A stretch of DNA of 64,000 nt from Narthecium ossifragum (lineage: Eukaryota > Streptophyta > Magnoliopsida > Dioscoreales > Nartheciaceae), in the NCBI GenBank assembly GCA_963920575.1, contig OY986971.1, positions 24,694,145-24,758,144 on the forward strand, in the 5' to 3' direction. A program made the translations under genes and the position numbers. Position 1 is the first letter of the stretch. Each line of letters begins with the position of its first letter. Shown here one piece after another: positions 25,012 to 36,834 of the stretch. The notes below the pieces were generated by a model. It made no database searches. It saw only the letters and a list, made by a program, of their open reading frames with translations, and was not told where the DNA came from.

Positions 25012-25928
25012 TTAATCTTCCTCATCTGAGTGCGCTATATTTGCTTTCGAATTTTTCTTGTCCTTGTTCTTCATCAAAACTGGACAATCTTTCTTCCAAT
25101 ACCCTTTATTATGACAGTAGTAACACTCATCCTTCGCAGGAATTTTTCTTTCAGCCGATGCACCTCTCGACTTCGATCGAGACTTGCCTTGCTTACCAAA
25201 TTTATTCTTCTCTGATCTACCTCTCACTGTCAAAGCTTCTGATCCTGAATCTCGATGAACCTGCTTGTCCAACTTCTGATACTCATTTTTTATCGAAGCA
25301 TTAGCGACATCTTCATACTTGATCTCACTTTTCTCATATAATCAAGTAGTAGTCAATTAAGTGCTCATAAAAATCAGGTAATGAATTCAACAACAGAAGA
25401 GCTTTGTCTTCATCTAATATTTCAACTTCTAAATTTTGTAGATCAGCAAGTATCTTATTTTAATCATTCAGATGCTCAGACATGGAAGTACCTGCTTTGT
25501 ATTAGAAACGGAAGAGCTTCTTGTTCAAATAAAACCGATTCTCGATGCTTTTTGTCATAAGCTTGTCCTCCAATTTCCTCCGTAAGTCTTTTGCTGAAGT
25601 CTCCCTCATTACACAATATGTCTAATCCCTTGCCAAACAAAGCCTGATAGTACCACAAGCCATATGATTTATTTTTCTTCAATCTTCATCTGACATCTCC
25701 TCGGGCTTCTCTTCTAATGTTATGTCTAGTTCTTGCTGGAACAAGACATCCAAGACCTCGCATTGCCACATATCAAAGTTATTAGTTCCATCAAATTTCT
25801 CTACCTCGAACTTTGTATTCGAAACTGTAGATCTGGTTGCCGATGTAGATTTCGACGACCTTGACGGTGTCAACTTCGAAAATGAATCCTCATACATCTC
25901 CTCAATATGGATGGTGAATCAATTCTAA
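25012..25928 (-). pseudogene. Ty1-copia gag with CCHC zinc knuckle
   Basis: The upstream end of the copia coding region on the minus strand carries FEVEKFDGTNNFDMWQCEVL (about 25755-25815), the conserved start of plant copia gag. The zinc knuckle CYYCHNKGYWKKDC follows near 25085-25130, with basic flanks. Stops and frame changes between 25330 and 25690 split it. It lies directly downstream of the primer-binding site and 5' LTR, as expected. Confidence 0.88.
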
Positions 25929-25947
25929 TGCTCAGATCTGAACCTGA

Positions 25948-25959
25948 GCTCTGATACCA
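25948..25959 (-). promoter_or_regulatory. Copia primer-binding site (initiator Met-tRNA type)
   Basis: The minus strand reads TGGTATCAGAGC, two bases after the 5' LTR terminus. This is complementary to the 3' end of plant initiator Met-tRNA, the usual copia primer. Confidence 0.9.
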
Positions 25960-25961
25960 CT

Positions 25962-26381
25962 TGTTGCGCTGAAAGGCATGCCCAATGTTAAAATCCACCA
26001 ACAATCGAGAAGAAAACAAACACACCAACAAACCCAAACAGTAATCAAAGAATAGAGGGAAAGAAAATAGAGAGCACACCAAAGATACGAGGATTCAACG
26101 TGGTTCAGAAATAGCCTACATCCACGAACGGCACAGGCGATCAATCCACTATCAACATGAAAGAGGATTACAAATACAAAGCTTAATTCCCAAATCCCTA
26201 ATCTCTCATATCCCAAAGATTATTAGGGTTACAAACCTCCTCTCTTTAGAGTTTAAATGAAAGAAGAACAAGCCCTAAAAAAAGATCTCCAAAATTCCTA
26301 TTTATAGGCCCCAACTTATTTAGGATCGGAATTAATCCAAATCTTTCAATTTTTCCGTCTACAGTGTTTTGAATCGATCCA
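25962..26381 (-). mobile_element. 5' LTR of the Ty1-copia element (truncated in U3)
   Basis: Ends CGCAACA beside the primer-binding site and aligns with 20967-21381. Beyond 26381 the sequence departs from the 3' LTR, so about 200 bp of U3 including most of the palindrome array is missing. A TATTTATAGG motif at about 26296 reads TATAAATA on the minus strand and is the probable LTR TATA box. Confidence 0.8.
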
Positions 26382-26829
26382 TGTTTGGAAGAACACCGCG
26401 AGATATTTAAACCAGGCAAGGCAAACTTGTCAATGAGATCAGATGTCAGGCATGCCAACCATGCATTATTTCTCAAAGCTCACTTAACACAAAAGCACTA
26501 GACAAAATTATGCATTACTTGCCAGCCTGCAATTAAAAAAGCACTAGACAAAATTAGATGAAAGTACTTCTTTCCTTGATTAGTTAGCTTCCACGTGGTT
26601 GACTACCTAAATAGATCCCTGTTCTTTTATCTGAGTCTGTTTTTAAGTATTAATCAAAACTGCTAGAACCACGAAAAAGGCACTTCACACAGTATAGAAG
26701 TAGACAAACATTTTTTAGGATTATCATGTAAAATCCTAAAAAATAGAAATGAAACTTGAAACAATATTCGTACAGAAACTCTTAGTAAGTGATACAACAC
26801 TTCCTAAATAAATCTACTTTGTCAGAGCA

Positions 26830-27225
26830 ATTCATCAGTACGTGCCTCATAGGTGATGTTATCTGGAACAGCTTCTTCATATAGTACAATCTCAAAAGAA
26901 GTCTCTTTGCCTCTTTCGTTCCAGCCACCTTGTTGAGGCCATGCATTTTGTTAGCACACTGTATGTGACAACATCAGGAAGCATCCCTTTCTTGATCATC
27001 TCATGAAGAGATGAACTCTTCTCCACATCCCCATCTTTGCGATGGCCATCAATTAGCATTGTGTATCTAAAGTTCATCGGCAGCCAAGCCCAAAGTCAGC
27101 ATCTTCTTGAAAAGTTCATGAGCATCATGTAGTCTCCTGGTCTCACAAAGGCCCCTGATGAATGAAGAATAGGTAATGGCATCAGGGAAGAGACCTTTCT
27201 CACGGCATCTCCTCATGCATTCTAC
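26830..27225 (-). pseudogene. PPR-repeat gene fragment (broken)
   Basis: The minus strand encodes MRRCREKGLFPDAITYSSF, then GLCETRRLHDAHELFKKML, and after a frameshift NFRYTMLIDGHRKDGD and MIKKGMLPDVVTYSVL. These are consecutive 35-residue pentatricopeptide repeats (YxxxIxGxCxxG...A..LFxxM). Only about three to four repeats survive. There is no start codon, no organellar targeting region and a frame change near 27065-27080, so it is a captured or decayed fragment of an organelle RNA-binding PPR gene. Confidence 0.8.
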
Positions 27226-27319
27226 TTGGGCTCAATTGCCTCACTATTTTGGCCAAGCAAACAGACCCACGTACGTCACCCGAGTAGAGGATTAAGAAAA
27301 TGAAAATATTAATAGGAAA

Positions 27320-28100
27320 TGGTATTATGCTCTTGCACAAACTTGGATAGAGAGTGTGTAGCCGACATATGCAGGACCAATTCCATATTCAGACCTGGCT
27401 GAGCCCAATCCAGAGAGACTCCCTAGCCGTTCAAGTCGTGTTCGTTCTCCCTCAGTCCGACTCAGATCTCCGTACGACCGTGACCGTCGGATAGGCATAA
27501 CTCCGGCCACGGTGTCCGATCGGGGCGTGTGACCAGCCGTTTCGACCGGCTCGACGAGCTCTACAAGACTCATCGGAGATCTTTAATCTCTCCGTGACCT
27601 TGACCTCCAAAGATCCAGATTCCTTTTCTTTATGGTCTAAAACATAGTTTTAGTGGAAATCTTTCCTTTTTTAGCAGGTTATCGGTTTTTACTATTTTTA
27701 GCATGTTTTTCTAGTTCTAGCCATTTTCTTCTTTCTTAATTTTGGGATTAGTTCATTAGTAATTGGATTTGAGTTTAATTCCTAATTTGAGTCCATATGT
27801 AAGTTGGTATCTCCTTATTCTATAAAAAGAGTTTTAGGGTTTGTAATTCATGAAGTTTTTTATTAATAAAGTTTTGAGTAGTTTTCTCCTCTTGAGAATT
27901 CTGGTTTTGCTCTCCCACATAGAGGATGATCGTCTCTCCTGTCGAGAGGCTATTCTTTCACGCTCACCCTGCGCCAGGCAGGTATATCAGAGAGATGCAT
28001 TTCGGCTATATGGAATTCAAGGACACAATTGAATCTTCTTTCCCTGTCGATTTTGAGGGATTTAGGATTTCTTGTACCTAGAGTGTTCTTATTTTCAATC
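27320..28100 (+). mobile_element. LTR-like repeat Z (copy with intact insertion site)
   Basis: Matches the reverse complement of 56640-57063 plus 57867-58140. The GC-rich half (27370-27590) corresponds to 57866-58010. The half with CTATAAAAAGAG (TATA box near 27820) and the TTATTAATAAAG tract corresponds to 56730-56800. The site CTCGTCGAGCC, which is split by a Cassandra element in the other copy, is uninterrupted here (reverse complement near 27548-27558). Class of retrotransposon not determined. Confidence 0.65.
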
Positions 28101-28336
28101 TAAAACTCACGCAAAAAGAAGATATACGTACTAAATCACTAACTCTCTCAAAAGCTTACATCAAATGTTGAATGGTGTATCTACTCACTTAAATTATATT
28201 CCAAAATACACTTAGAGATTTGAATATTATGATTACATTAAACTTCCTTAAAATCGGATTATTTTTGCTCTATTCAATCATTAAAATCATATGTTCTCTA
28301 CTCAAAATCTAGTCTTCAAATGAACAGCATTACCTC

Positions 28337-28338
<2 letters not shown>

Positions 28339-28413
<75 letters not shown>
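28339..28413. repeat. (AT)n microsatellite
   Basis: About 37 uninterrupted AT dinucleotides. Confidence 0.98.
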
Positions 28414-28415
<2 letters not shown>

Positions 28416-28644
28416 AACTATGCCAGCCTTTTAAGACTTGTAAAAAATTAACTTGATAATCCATGTTCATCTACAGTAATGAATCTGATCATCCAATTAT
28501 GAAACAATCTAAACTTATAATCAAAACCCATCTGACAAACCTCTGCTAAAACTTCATATCCAACACTCTTAAATCTTCAGAACAAAACCTAAACAACAAT
28601 CTTGTTCACAGAATCCAAGACTCTCTCTTCCTCCATTTCCAACC

Positions 28645-28917
28645 CTAGCTAGCTAACTGTTCTTCAAACTTCTTTACACCAGCCAGTGGCACCACAGTGC
28701 CACATGCATCCGCATGTGCCAACAAGATGGCAGCAGGGATTGCAAGAAGATCATCACAGATATTCATGAGCCCATATACCAATAAACCGATATAATAAAT
28801 GCCCGGCCCCCCCTCCGGTGTCTCCGGGTTCCCGGCCGGGCGGGCCGCCCCAGCCGGAATCCCCCCTGCAGCCACTGGCCCTGCATTACTGCTGCAGCCC
28901 ATGTGAATGAAGTGCAT
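28645..28917 (-). CDS. Small unrecognised protein, 90 aa
   Basis: The frame starts MHFIHMGCSS and ends FEEQLAS. It has a Gly/Ala/Pro-rich N-terminal third (AGPVAAGGIPAGAARPAG), a hydrophobic middle segment (GIYYIGLLVYGLMNICDDLL) and an Ala-rich stretch (AIPAAILLAHADACG). I do not recognise the family. Support for a real gene is a good TATA box on the same strand about 40-50 bp upstream of the start codon, a coding-like GC rise relative to AT-rich flanks, and a decayed homologous copy at 19640-19810. An alternative start is the second Met (MGCSS), which would give a potential N-myristoylation context. One exon of a longer gene is also possible. Confidence 0.5.
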   Translation of the reverse strand: MHFIHMGCSSNAGPVAAGGIPAGAARPAGNPETPEGGPGIYYIGLLVYGLMNICDDLLAIPAAILLAHADACGTVVPLAGVKKFEEQLAS

Positions 28918-28954
28918 ACATTATGGGTGACATGAATGAATCATGAAGACCAGA

Positions 28955-28966
28955 CCTTATATAATA
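28955..28966 (-). promoter_or_regulatory. TATA box of the small gene
   Basis: The minus strand reads TATTATATAAGG, about 40 bp upstream of the first ATG of the 90-aa frame. Confidence 0.5.
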
Positions 28967-29587
28967 CATGAATGTATCAGAAAGATTCCAGGGAACCCAA
29001 TTACTTAAAACTGCTTTCATTGATCCTATCAAGAGCTGTATACTCCCATAAAATCTAGCATTGTCTGAAAGTTTGGTGATTTTTAGGATGGTGAGCTGTG
29101 GGTGCCTCAGCTGCCACCAATAATGGGACCTCTGAGGGGGAGTGATGTATAATTTAATGGAGGTTTAGGCACCAATGATGGGAGTGAGTGAATCCAGTGG
29201 ATGGCTTACTTTCCACATCATAAGGAAGGCATGTTAGTGTCACCATTGACAGAAAACCAGGTGTGTTCAAGGTTTCAAGGGGGTTTTTTTTTGAAGTGGA
29301 ATCCAACTCCTCCTCCAACCATGGATATATCCCTTTATTATTACAGCTAGTGGAGGTGCTCCCCCTTTGCTGACCTACCTAAAAGGACATCCCTCATGAG
29401 CATTAAAAGAAAGGGATGCATGGATAATTGTGAGAGATTCCACTGATCTCACGCTCCTCTTTAGGGGTGGGCGTGACTGAGATCCAAGGTGGCCAATGGT
29501 GGAGTATGTTCCATACGTACGTAGCTAGATCTCTCCTGTGGGGTTGTTTAGGTTTAGGGGTCATGTGAGAGCTATATATCCAGGACG

Positions 29588-30037
29588 GGTAAATTACAGT
29601 TTTGGGACGTGTTTCATTTAAGACCACTCGATTTCAAAATTTATAATAAGATCATGATGTTTGGATTTCATAATAAGACCCTACACGTCAACACCGTCAC
29701 GTGGGTTGACAACAAATGGATCACCTGACATCAGGTGACTCATTTCCCTACAAAATCGCCGATGAACATAACTCCAAATAGATTTATTGGTATCCGACAC
29801 GATATTCTTACTGATCGAAGTCTCACCGTGAAGGAATTTTACAACCGGAGAAGAGTGATCAAAGAGGGATGAAGATGGCCGTGTAAATTTAAATCCATGA
29901 TGATAATGGCAGTTAAAAAGTTAAGAGAAAAATGAGTCATGTGATGTCACTTAGGCTTTATTCGAAAGGAAATTCAAATATCATGATCTTATTTGAAATC
30001 TTTGAAATCATATGATCTTAAATGAAACTTGACCCAA
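29588..30037. mobile_element. Foldback MITE, ~450 bp with ~80-bp terminal inverted repeats
   Basis: The left end holds GTTTCATTTAAGACC and ATAAGATCATGATGTTTGGA. The complement of the right end holds GTTTCATTTAAGATC and ATAAGATCATGATATTTGAA in the same order and spacing. The arms are about 85% identical by eye over 80 bp. No coding capacity. Confidence 0.75.
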
Positions 30038-30039
30038 CT

Positions 30040-32060
30040 CACATGCTCAAAACCGTAAATCATCACATTAAGAACAGAGTTTCAGTTGACGCTGGCCTTT
30101 TTGATGTATACAGTAGAATAGACAGTCAAAACATTGGGCTGTGTTACCCATATAGAGTATATTTTCTTTTTGCTGCATCCTATAATGCAGGCAACCCTAT
30201 ATTTTATGTGAGGAGGATCTTTTCCTTGGTTATTAAGTTGGGGGTATCAAAGACCACTCTCTCTTGGAGATCTGACATCCAATGCAGTTGTTTTAATTAA
30301 TTCATGCATGCTGCTTCCATTTTTAATTCTTTTTCCTTGATGAGAGGTTGAAACTATTAAAATATTATTTTTCATCAACTCAAGTTTTTGTGACAATTGT
30401 CATTTTAACATAATATATAACAATGTGCGTGGACTTATGATCATTCGAGCTCACTTACACCATTGAAGTAATTGAACTTATTCTTTTACACCCTCAACTT
30501 GAGCTTCTTTTATAGTCGTTGTTGTTGTTGATTATTTTTTTTTGAGGAGTTAAGCCCGAGGGTTATGTAATATTTACACATGAGTCCCTTCCACATGCCA
30601 TCAATCCAGTCCAATGCATCTAATTCTGCATCATCGAGCTACACCATCAGCTAGAACAATAGATGATCTAAAGTTGAAAAGAAATAAAACTGATTCAAAC
30701 TCTAAAACAAGCTTCCAAATCCTTTTAGCAAACTTTAAACCTATTAAGCACATCCACAACCTCTTATGCATCAGATCAGATTCAATGACAACTCTTCCTC
30801 TATCTTTTTCCTTAGCCCAAGAAGCGCTGCATTCAGATTGTTAACTTCACTGATGATCATCAAAAAACTTAAGAAGAACTCAAATATGAACATGTGAATT
30901 TTGAATTTAAGCAAACAAACCGATTGACGATTTTAGTTAGAGAGGGGAACTTATATATTTAAATCTCAAGCCGATCGATACATAAAAATAAATATGGCGT
31001 AATATTTCTAAACAAGAGGAACAGAGACAACCATGATAAGACTAATATGTAAGTAGTCCAACACTTGTTTGATCTACTTACATACATTCTTGGAACTAAT
31101 GATTAGCTTATGGAATTGAACACTAATGTGCTGAGTATATATATAGCTATGTTCACACTCGAAAAAATACTGAGAGATCAAAACAATAACATATATAAGG
31201 TGCATGAACCAATTTTTTGGGAGGAATATCTTCAATATAATACTTTTTGGTGAAGCTTTAGGAGAGAAGAATGAAACCCAGCTACTGGTTGATGTAAAAG
31301 CTCATCTTTAAGATGGGACCCAAGCTTCTTCTTTTTTTTTGTTTTTTTTTAGGGATGTTTCAAAGTTGGAAGATGAAGGACCATTGAGATCATTTATAGG
31401 GCCACTTGGAAAGTTCTGAGGATTCAAATGATTAGTTCCAATCAGCTCACCAATCATCAGTGCTAACTTGCAAATGAGGACCACCTGTGTCATCTTTATT
31501 TGTTTCAAAAAAAAAAAAAAATGGTAACAAAATTATTGTTGCCATGCATTCGCATGGGATTGGTGCACATGGTGGCATGGGATTGGTGCACATGGTGTTT
31601 CGTCCGTGATCGTGGGAGCATCTGAAACTTCTTCTGATAATTTTAGATACAATTAATTAATTATGGCAGCAAACACAGATGTTATGCAATATGAAAACAA
31701 TTGCCATTGCTTGTTTCTAATCTTACATAGAAAAAAAAAAAAACTAGCTATAAGACTCATTCTTGCATGTATAGGAGGAAGATGAAAGCCAGTTTTATTT
31801 TTATTTTTGCATAGCTTTCAACTCCATGATCCCAAAACAACAAAAAAAAAAAAAAGTGGGAGGTGATCAGAAAAAGCACAAGGGAAAGTACAACAAAAGA
31901 CTCTCTCTGGTGGGTGCTTCCCGATAAAACAAAGAGGATACACATCCCTTCCCTTCCCTTCCCCCTCCCTTTTCTTCCCCCCCTTCCACACCACACCACC
32001 CTAGAGCTAGTTTTCATGGGGGTTGCTTGCATGGTGGGGTACCTTCTAGCTTCTATCCTA
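30040..32060. other. Intergenic region downstream of the phosphatase gene
   Basis: No domain was recognised. Contains poly-A/T runs and a CT-rich tract at 31945-31985. On the minus strand an AAAATAAAAATAAAA tract near 31795-31808, about 260 bp past the phosphatase stop codon, could provide its polyadenylation signal. Confidence 0.4.
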
Positions 32061-32063
32061 ATT

Positions 32064-32900
32064 TTACGCCTTCGGACGAGTCCTTTGTCCTGGCCGCCTC
32101 CACTCCACCAGGCGCTGTAAAAAGTCCATCACCTGTGGCATGTAGCAGAACTATAAGACATACAGGGTTTGAACTCATGACCTCTACTTTAATACGAAAA
32201 AACGAATCAATTTATGATCTGGCAAGTTGGGAGGGTGGAAACAAACAGGAAGTAATGTGCAAAAAAATACATGAGAGAGGAGCCATCAAAGTGGTCCAAA
32301 GCTAGGGGAGTGAGTTGGACACTGATAATATCCTAAACCACTTGAAAGAAAGCAGGAGGAACAACACTCGCCTCGGAGGGGTCCTGAAGGGAATAAGAGG
32401 CGTTTGTCTCCTTTGGAAACTTGGAGACAAGGATCCCAAACCCTTGCCCTCTGTCTCTCAACACCTTGAATGCGTCCTCGTCCGTCCTATCATCTCCGAT
32501 ATACACCGGGAGCACGTCGTTGCAGTCCGCGAAACCTAAAACAAACAACCATAAGAAATCCTCTTCTTGATGTTATATATATATATATATATATATATAT
32601 AATGTGAGTTCATGGTGACAGTTCTGATTCATGCTTACCTAGTGACTCTAGCAAGAACTCCAGCGCCTTCCCTTTGTCCCATTTAATGGTGGGGCGAATC
32701 TCCAAAACCTAGAGTTGGAGAAGAAGCTAATTCCATGTCACCTTCATGCACTAAATTAAATATAGGAACCAAGTATGGCAGGCCATGGAATCAAGCTCAC
32801 CTTTCTTCCCTGAGAAAGCCTTAACTTGGGGTACTCCTTCAGCACTGACCTCACTCGCTCGGCCAATCCACTCCATCTCTGTTACAGAGTTGCTTACAAA

Positions 32901-32950
<50 letters not shown>

Positions 32951-34272
32951 AGAACTAGCTCTATATGTTGCAAAGAAGATGATGGCCGGTGGTGGGCGGT
33001 GGTCACCTTCTCTTCGACGCAGCGGAAGTGGACGGAGATGCAGAACTTGTTGTTCTCCACCTTAGAACCTGGGGTGGATTTGGTGTTCTCCACTAGTGCT
33101 TTGTAGACCTATGTATAAAGAAAGATGGATGTTTTGATACATTAATTAGGTGTGAATTGATGAGGAGGAGCTAATGGTGGTTGAAGGAATGGAGGGAGGG
33201 AGACAGACCTCGTCAATCATGGGGAGGAACTCGCTAGCTGGCTGAAAGAGAACTGCCTTGGCCTGGACCACAGGAATGGAGGAGGACAAGGATAAGAAAC
33301 TGGAGAAGTAGAATATTACTATCATATGAGAGACTAGTGAGACTAGCTTTCGAGACGTGCCTTGGATTTGGTGTATCTGGGGCCGCCTCTCGCTGGACCT
33401 TTGATGTCCATTCCGTGGCTGCCGGCGTAGTACAGCTCCGCCAGCCTCACAAAGTTGTACACCTGCAGGGAGAAATAAAGAGTGCAAAAGAAGAATGAGG
33501 AGAGGCCGGGAAAACCCATGTGGGTTCTGTTTCTGGTATTCAAGGAGGATGGGCGATCGGGAATGTACCTTGTCTCTGCACCGGCCACTGACGATTGCCG
33601 TCGGGAAGTACCGGGCGGCGTCCTTCACGGTGGCCCTCATCTGAGAATACCCGTAATATTGGATCAGCATATGTGGAATGGAAAGCAGAGGAAAACAGGA
33701 CAAGGGGTGATGGTGATGGCGGGGGCGGGGGCTCACGTCGTCGGACATGAAGGCGCGGTCGGGGTTGTCGACGATGGGGGAGAGAGTGCCGTCGTAGTCG
33801 AGAAACATGGCGATCTGCTTCCCCTTCGCCGCTGCGACGATCTCGTCGAACATGTCCAGCGCCGACGGGTGTCGCACCTGATCCACCACCACCACAAACC
33901 AAGCACAAACCAAGCATACCACCATTAGCAACCAAACTGACGAACCAAACAACCAAAACCCAGGAACCCAATATACAAAACAATGCTTACAATCCATCCG
34001 CTCTGCTCCTCGGACGCCACCGGAGTGGAGACGGCGGCGGATGCCTTGGGGTGGGTGGGGGAGGAGGCCTTCATCGAGTCCAGCCACCCACCCATCATCC
34101 GCCCAGCCGCCCCGCCGGCGACGGCCAGGTCGAGCGGCGCCAGCATCTTCTTCCTGGCGCCTCCGGCGCCACCACAGCCCCGCGGAGGCAGGTACGGGTA
34201 CAACGGCGACGACGCCGGCACCGTCGTCGCCACCGCCACCGCCTCCGGCCCCATCACATTCTGGTTCGTCAT
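32064..34272 (-). CDS. TPP: Trehalose-6-phosphate phosphatase, 10 exons, 377 aa
   Basis: Dephosphorylates trehalose 6-phosphate to trehalose in the sugar-signalling pathway. Exons (minus): 34272-33991, 33877-33737, 33640-33569, 33462-33361, 33262-33209, 33108-33007, 32878-32801, 32708-32639, 32535-32372, 32132-32064; all frames join. Residues 1-94 are a variable Ala/Pro/Gly-rich N-terminus. The HAD motif [16 protein letters not shown] gives nucleophile D121 and acid D123. [52 protein letters not shown] and [12 protein letters not shown] (D315, D316, D319) follow. The end is [13 protein letters not shown], with a Pro/Arg-rich tail. Length matches plant TPPs. Introns 4 and 9 appear to use GC donors (AAG|GCACGT and GAG|GCGAGT). 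Intron 4 has a canonical alternative; intron 9 is better supported because it restores the conserved junction. Introns hold (GA)n and (TA)n repeats. The first exon is very GC-rich. Confidence 0.95.
32578..32600. repeat. (TA)n microsatellite in a phosphatase intron
   Basis: Simple dinucleotide run in the intron between exons 8 and 9. Confidence 0.9.
32904..32938. repeat. (GA)n microsatellite in a phosphatase intron
   Basis: About 16 GA units in the intron between exons 6 and 7. On the transcribed strand it is (CT)n, upstream of the AACAG acceptor. Confidence 0.95.
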
Positions 34273-34428
34273 CTCCAGCCTCCCAAAACCAATCAAAACC
34301 CAAAACTCGATGACCAACAAGAGAGAAGATCGACAAGAACCCAACGAGATCGAGGGAAAGAAAATGGCGCTGATCGATCTCGCGGAGGTGCTCCGGCTTG
34401 ATACTATAAAAGGATGAGCTGCGCGGGG

Positions 34429-34435
34429 ATTTATA
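34429..34435 (-). promoter_or_regulatory. TATA box of the phosphatase gene
   Basis: The minus strand reads GGCTATAAATCCCC, about 157 bp upstream of the start codon. It predicts transcription start near 34400 and a 5' leader of about 130 nt. Confidence 0.7.
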
Positions 34436-34611
34436 GCCGTTGTGAGGGAAGAGAGAAGAGAGAAGAGGAGGTGGAGAGCCCATAGGGCGGCGGGCCCAAC
34501 ACGCCCACGGCGGTGGGTCCCGCGGTGCCTCCGACTCTCTCCCGCGCGCGAGCGGCCTTTAACCGCCATCTCCGAGGGTGGGGCCCGCGCCTCCAGCTAA
34601 GAAGCCTCTCG

Positions 34612-34640
34612 CACGTGGGAGCGGCATGGGAACCCACGTG
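34612..34640 (-). promoter_or_regulatory. Two G-box (CACGTG) elements upstream of the phosphatase gene
   Basis: Perfect CACGTG at 34612-34617 and 34635-34640, 23 bp apart and about 180-205 bp upstream of the TATA box. Flanking bases (CCACGTGCC, GCACGTGGG) fit bZIP/ABRE-type or bHLH sites. ABA or light responsiveness is an inference. Confidence 0.5.
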
Positions 34641-35024
34641 CCACCTCACACGAGTGTGTGGAGATTAGATTAGATTTAGTATACTGGGTGTTGTTAACGC
34701 CGTTGGAGAGGGTGGTTAAATAACAGCAGCTCTCTTGAGTTCCAAATGCCCCCCCGGGTTTGGCGAAACCGGCCGCCTGTTGGTGGAAATATTTTTTATT
34801 GGGAGGGGGTTACTGCTTAAATTTTTATTTGATGGTGACTTAGCTTATGGTGGGGTTTGGGTGCGTTGGGGGCTGACTTAGCTTTCAACTTTCCGGTGTG
34901 TTTGGATCTTTGCATATAAGCTCCTATTGAAGTTGGAATTTACATTAGATAATTGTGTTGATCATTGGTGAATCAACCTTTAAAATGAAACTTTGTGCGC
35001 ACGCAACAGATTTTAAAAAAAAAA

Positions 35025-36834
35025 GGACCCTGTAATTTATTTCCAAGAAACTCTGAAGTTTGTGGACCACATGCCTTGAGATCCGAGACAGATTGGAAAA
35101 GATTTTGGGGGCACTAAACTGATTATTACGTCCAAAGCATGTGGTAGAGCTTGTTAGAGTATCATCAATATCAATAGCTCCCCATCCATGTCCCTATTTT
35201 GTTATGAAATTATGTCATTTTACAATATAGGGAATCAGTTTTTGCATTATTCATCGAGCAGTTTTCTCTATATTGATTCCCAATAATGTTAAAAGTTTTA
35301 AAACTTAAACATATTTAGTAAATAAAGAATGTGTTTTCATCCCCAACATATTCCTTATACCGTTCTCTATCCCTAAATTTAAAGAATATGACTAAAAAAT
35401 ATTATCCAACAGATTCCACATCCCCAAACTCGTTCTCTATCTCATTCCCTAAATTTTAAGATTCCTTAATTATAGGGAATGAGATTGGTTTTAGGGAATG
35501 TGTCTAAGAATAGGTAACCAGTTTAGTGATGTTTTTTAATAATATTTCTTAAATATAGGGATATGGAACTTGTTGACAATGTTGTACGTATATCATAGTA
35601 CGGGAATTGTTTCTTCTCTTAAATGATCAGTTTAAGCATTAGACAATTAATCAATTTAACATAGTATTCATGTTAAATTATAAGTATATAAACTCATTCA
35701 TTTAACTTCCCTTTGCCTCTCCTATATACAATGCATCGGGTGGTCGGATCGAAATTTTGGTTGCACAAATCCCATTCAAGCAGCTCAATGAACCAATGAA
35801 GTTAAATGAATGTGAAGGGCTTTAAGTGCTTGTGCAATACATGTTTGAATTCAGAATAGAGGTTCTGATATCATGAAAAAATATTAATCATTCAACCCAA
35901 AAGCTTAAGTCAATAGATGAGGACCCTGTAATTTATTTCCATGAAACTCTGAAGTTTGTGGACCACTCGAGGTTATTTAATGCCTTGAGATCGGAGACAG
36001 ATTGGAAAAGATTTTGGGGGGCACTAAACTAATTATTATGTCCAAAGCATGTGTTAGAGCTTGTTAGAGCATCATCAGTAGCTTCCCCATTCATGTCTCG
36101 ATTTTGAAATGAATTTATGTCATTTTGCAATATAGAGAATCAGTTTTTGCATTATTCACCCAGCAGTTTTCTCTATATTCATTCCCAATAATGTTAAAGT
36201 TTTAAAACTTAAACATATTTAGTAAATAAAGAATGTGTTTTCATTCCCAACATATTCCTTATACATCATTCTCTATCCTTAAACTTAAAGAATATGACTA
36301 AAAAAACATTATCCAACAGATTCCTCATTCTCAAACTCGTTCCCTATCTCATTCCTTAAATTTTAAGATTCCTTAATTATAAGGAATGAAATTGGTTTTA
36401 GGGAATAGAGAACCTGTTTCGTGACGTTTTTTAATAATATTTCCTAAATATAGGGATATGGAACTTGTTGATAATCCAGTACGTATATCATAGTACGGGA
36501 AAATATTTCTTCTCTTAAATGATCACCTTAAGCATTAGACAATTAGCAACTTAACATATTATTCATGTTAAATTATAAGTATATAAACTCATTCATTTAA
36601 CTTCCCTTTGCCTCTCCTATATATAATACATTATGTGGTTAAATGAATGTGGTCGGATCGAAATTTTGGTTGCACAAATCCCATTAATCAAGCGGCTCAA
36701 TGAACCAATGAAGTTAAATGAATGTGAAGGGCTTCAAGTGTTTGTGCAATACATATTTGAATTCAAAACCTCTGTTATGATATCATGAAAAGATATTAAT
36801 CATTCAACCCAAAAACTTAAATCAATAGATAAGG
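35025..36834. repeat. Tandem duplication, ~0.9 kb unit, two copies
   Basis: 35025-35920 and 35921-36834 both start GGACCCTGTAATTTATTTCC and run colinearly through CCAAAGCATGTG, GAGCTTGTTAGAG, CGTATATCATAGTACGGGAA and GGTTGCACAAATCCCATT to a shared end at ATCATTCAACCCAAAA. Differences are scattered substitutions and small indels. No gene is in either copy. Confidence 0.92.

Noticed and set aside
20962..26386. Clean 5-bp target duplication for the copia element
   Set aside because: The flanks are GTTAG and TGTTT, the 5' LTR is truncated and the other flank borders the gap; no reliable duplication.
33146..34569. Long open frames of 445 and 214 codons on the minus strand and several on the plus strand over the phosphatase 5' exons
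   Set aside because: They read through introns or alternative frames of GC-rich exons; the spliced phosphatase model explains the region.
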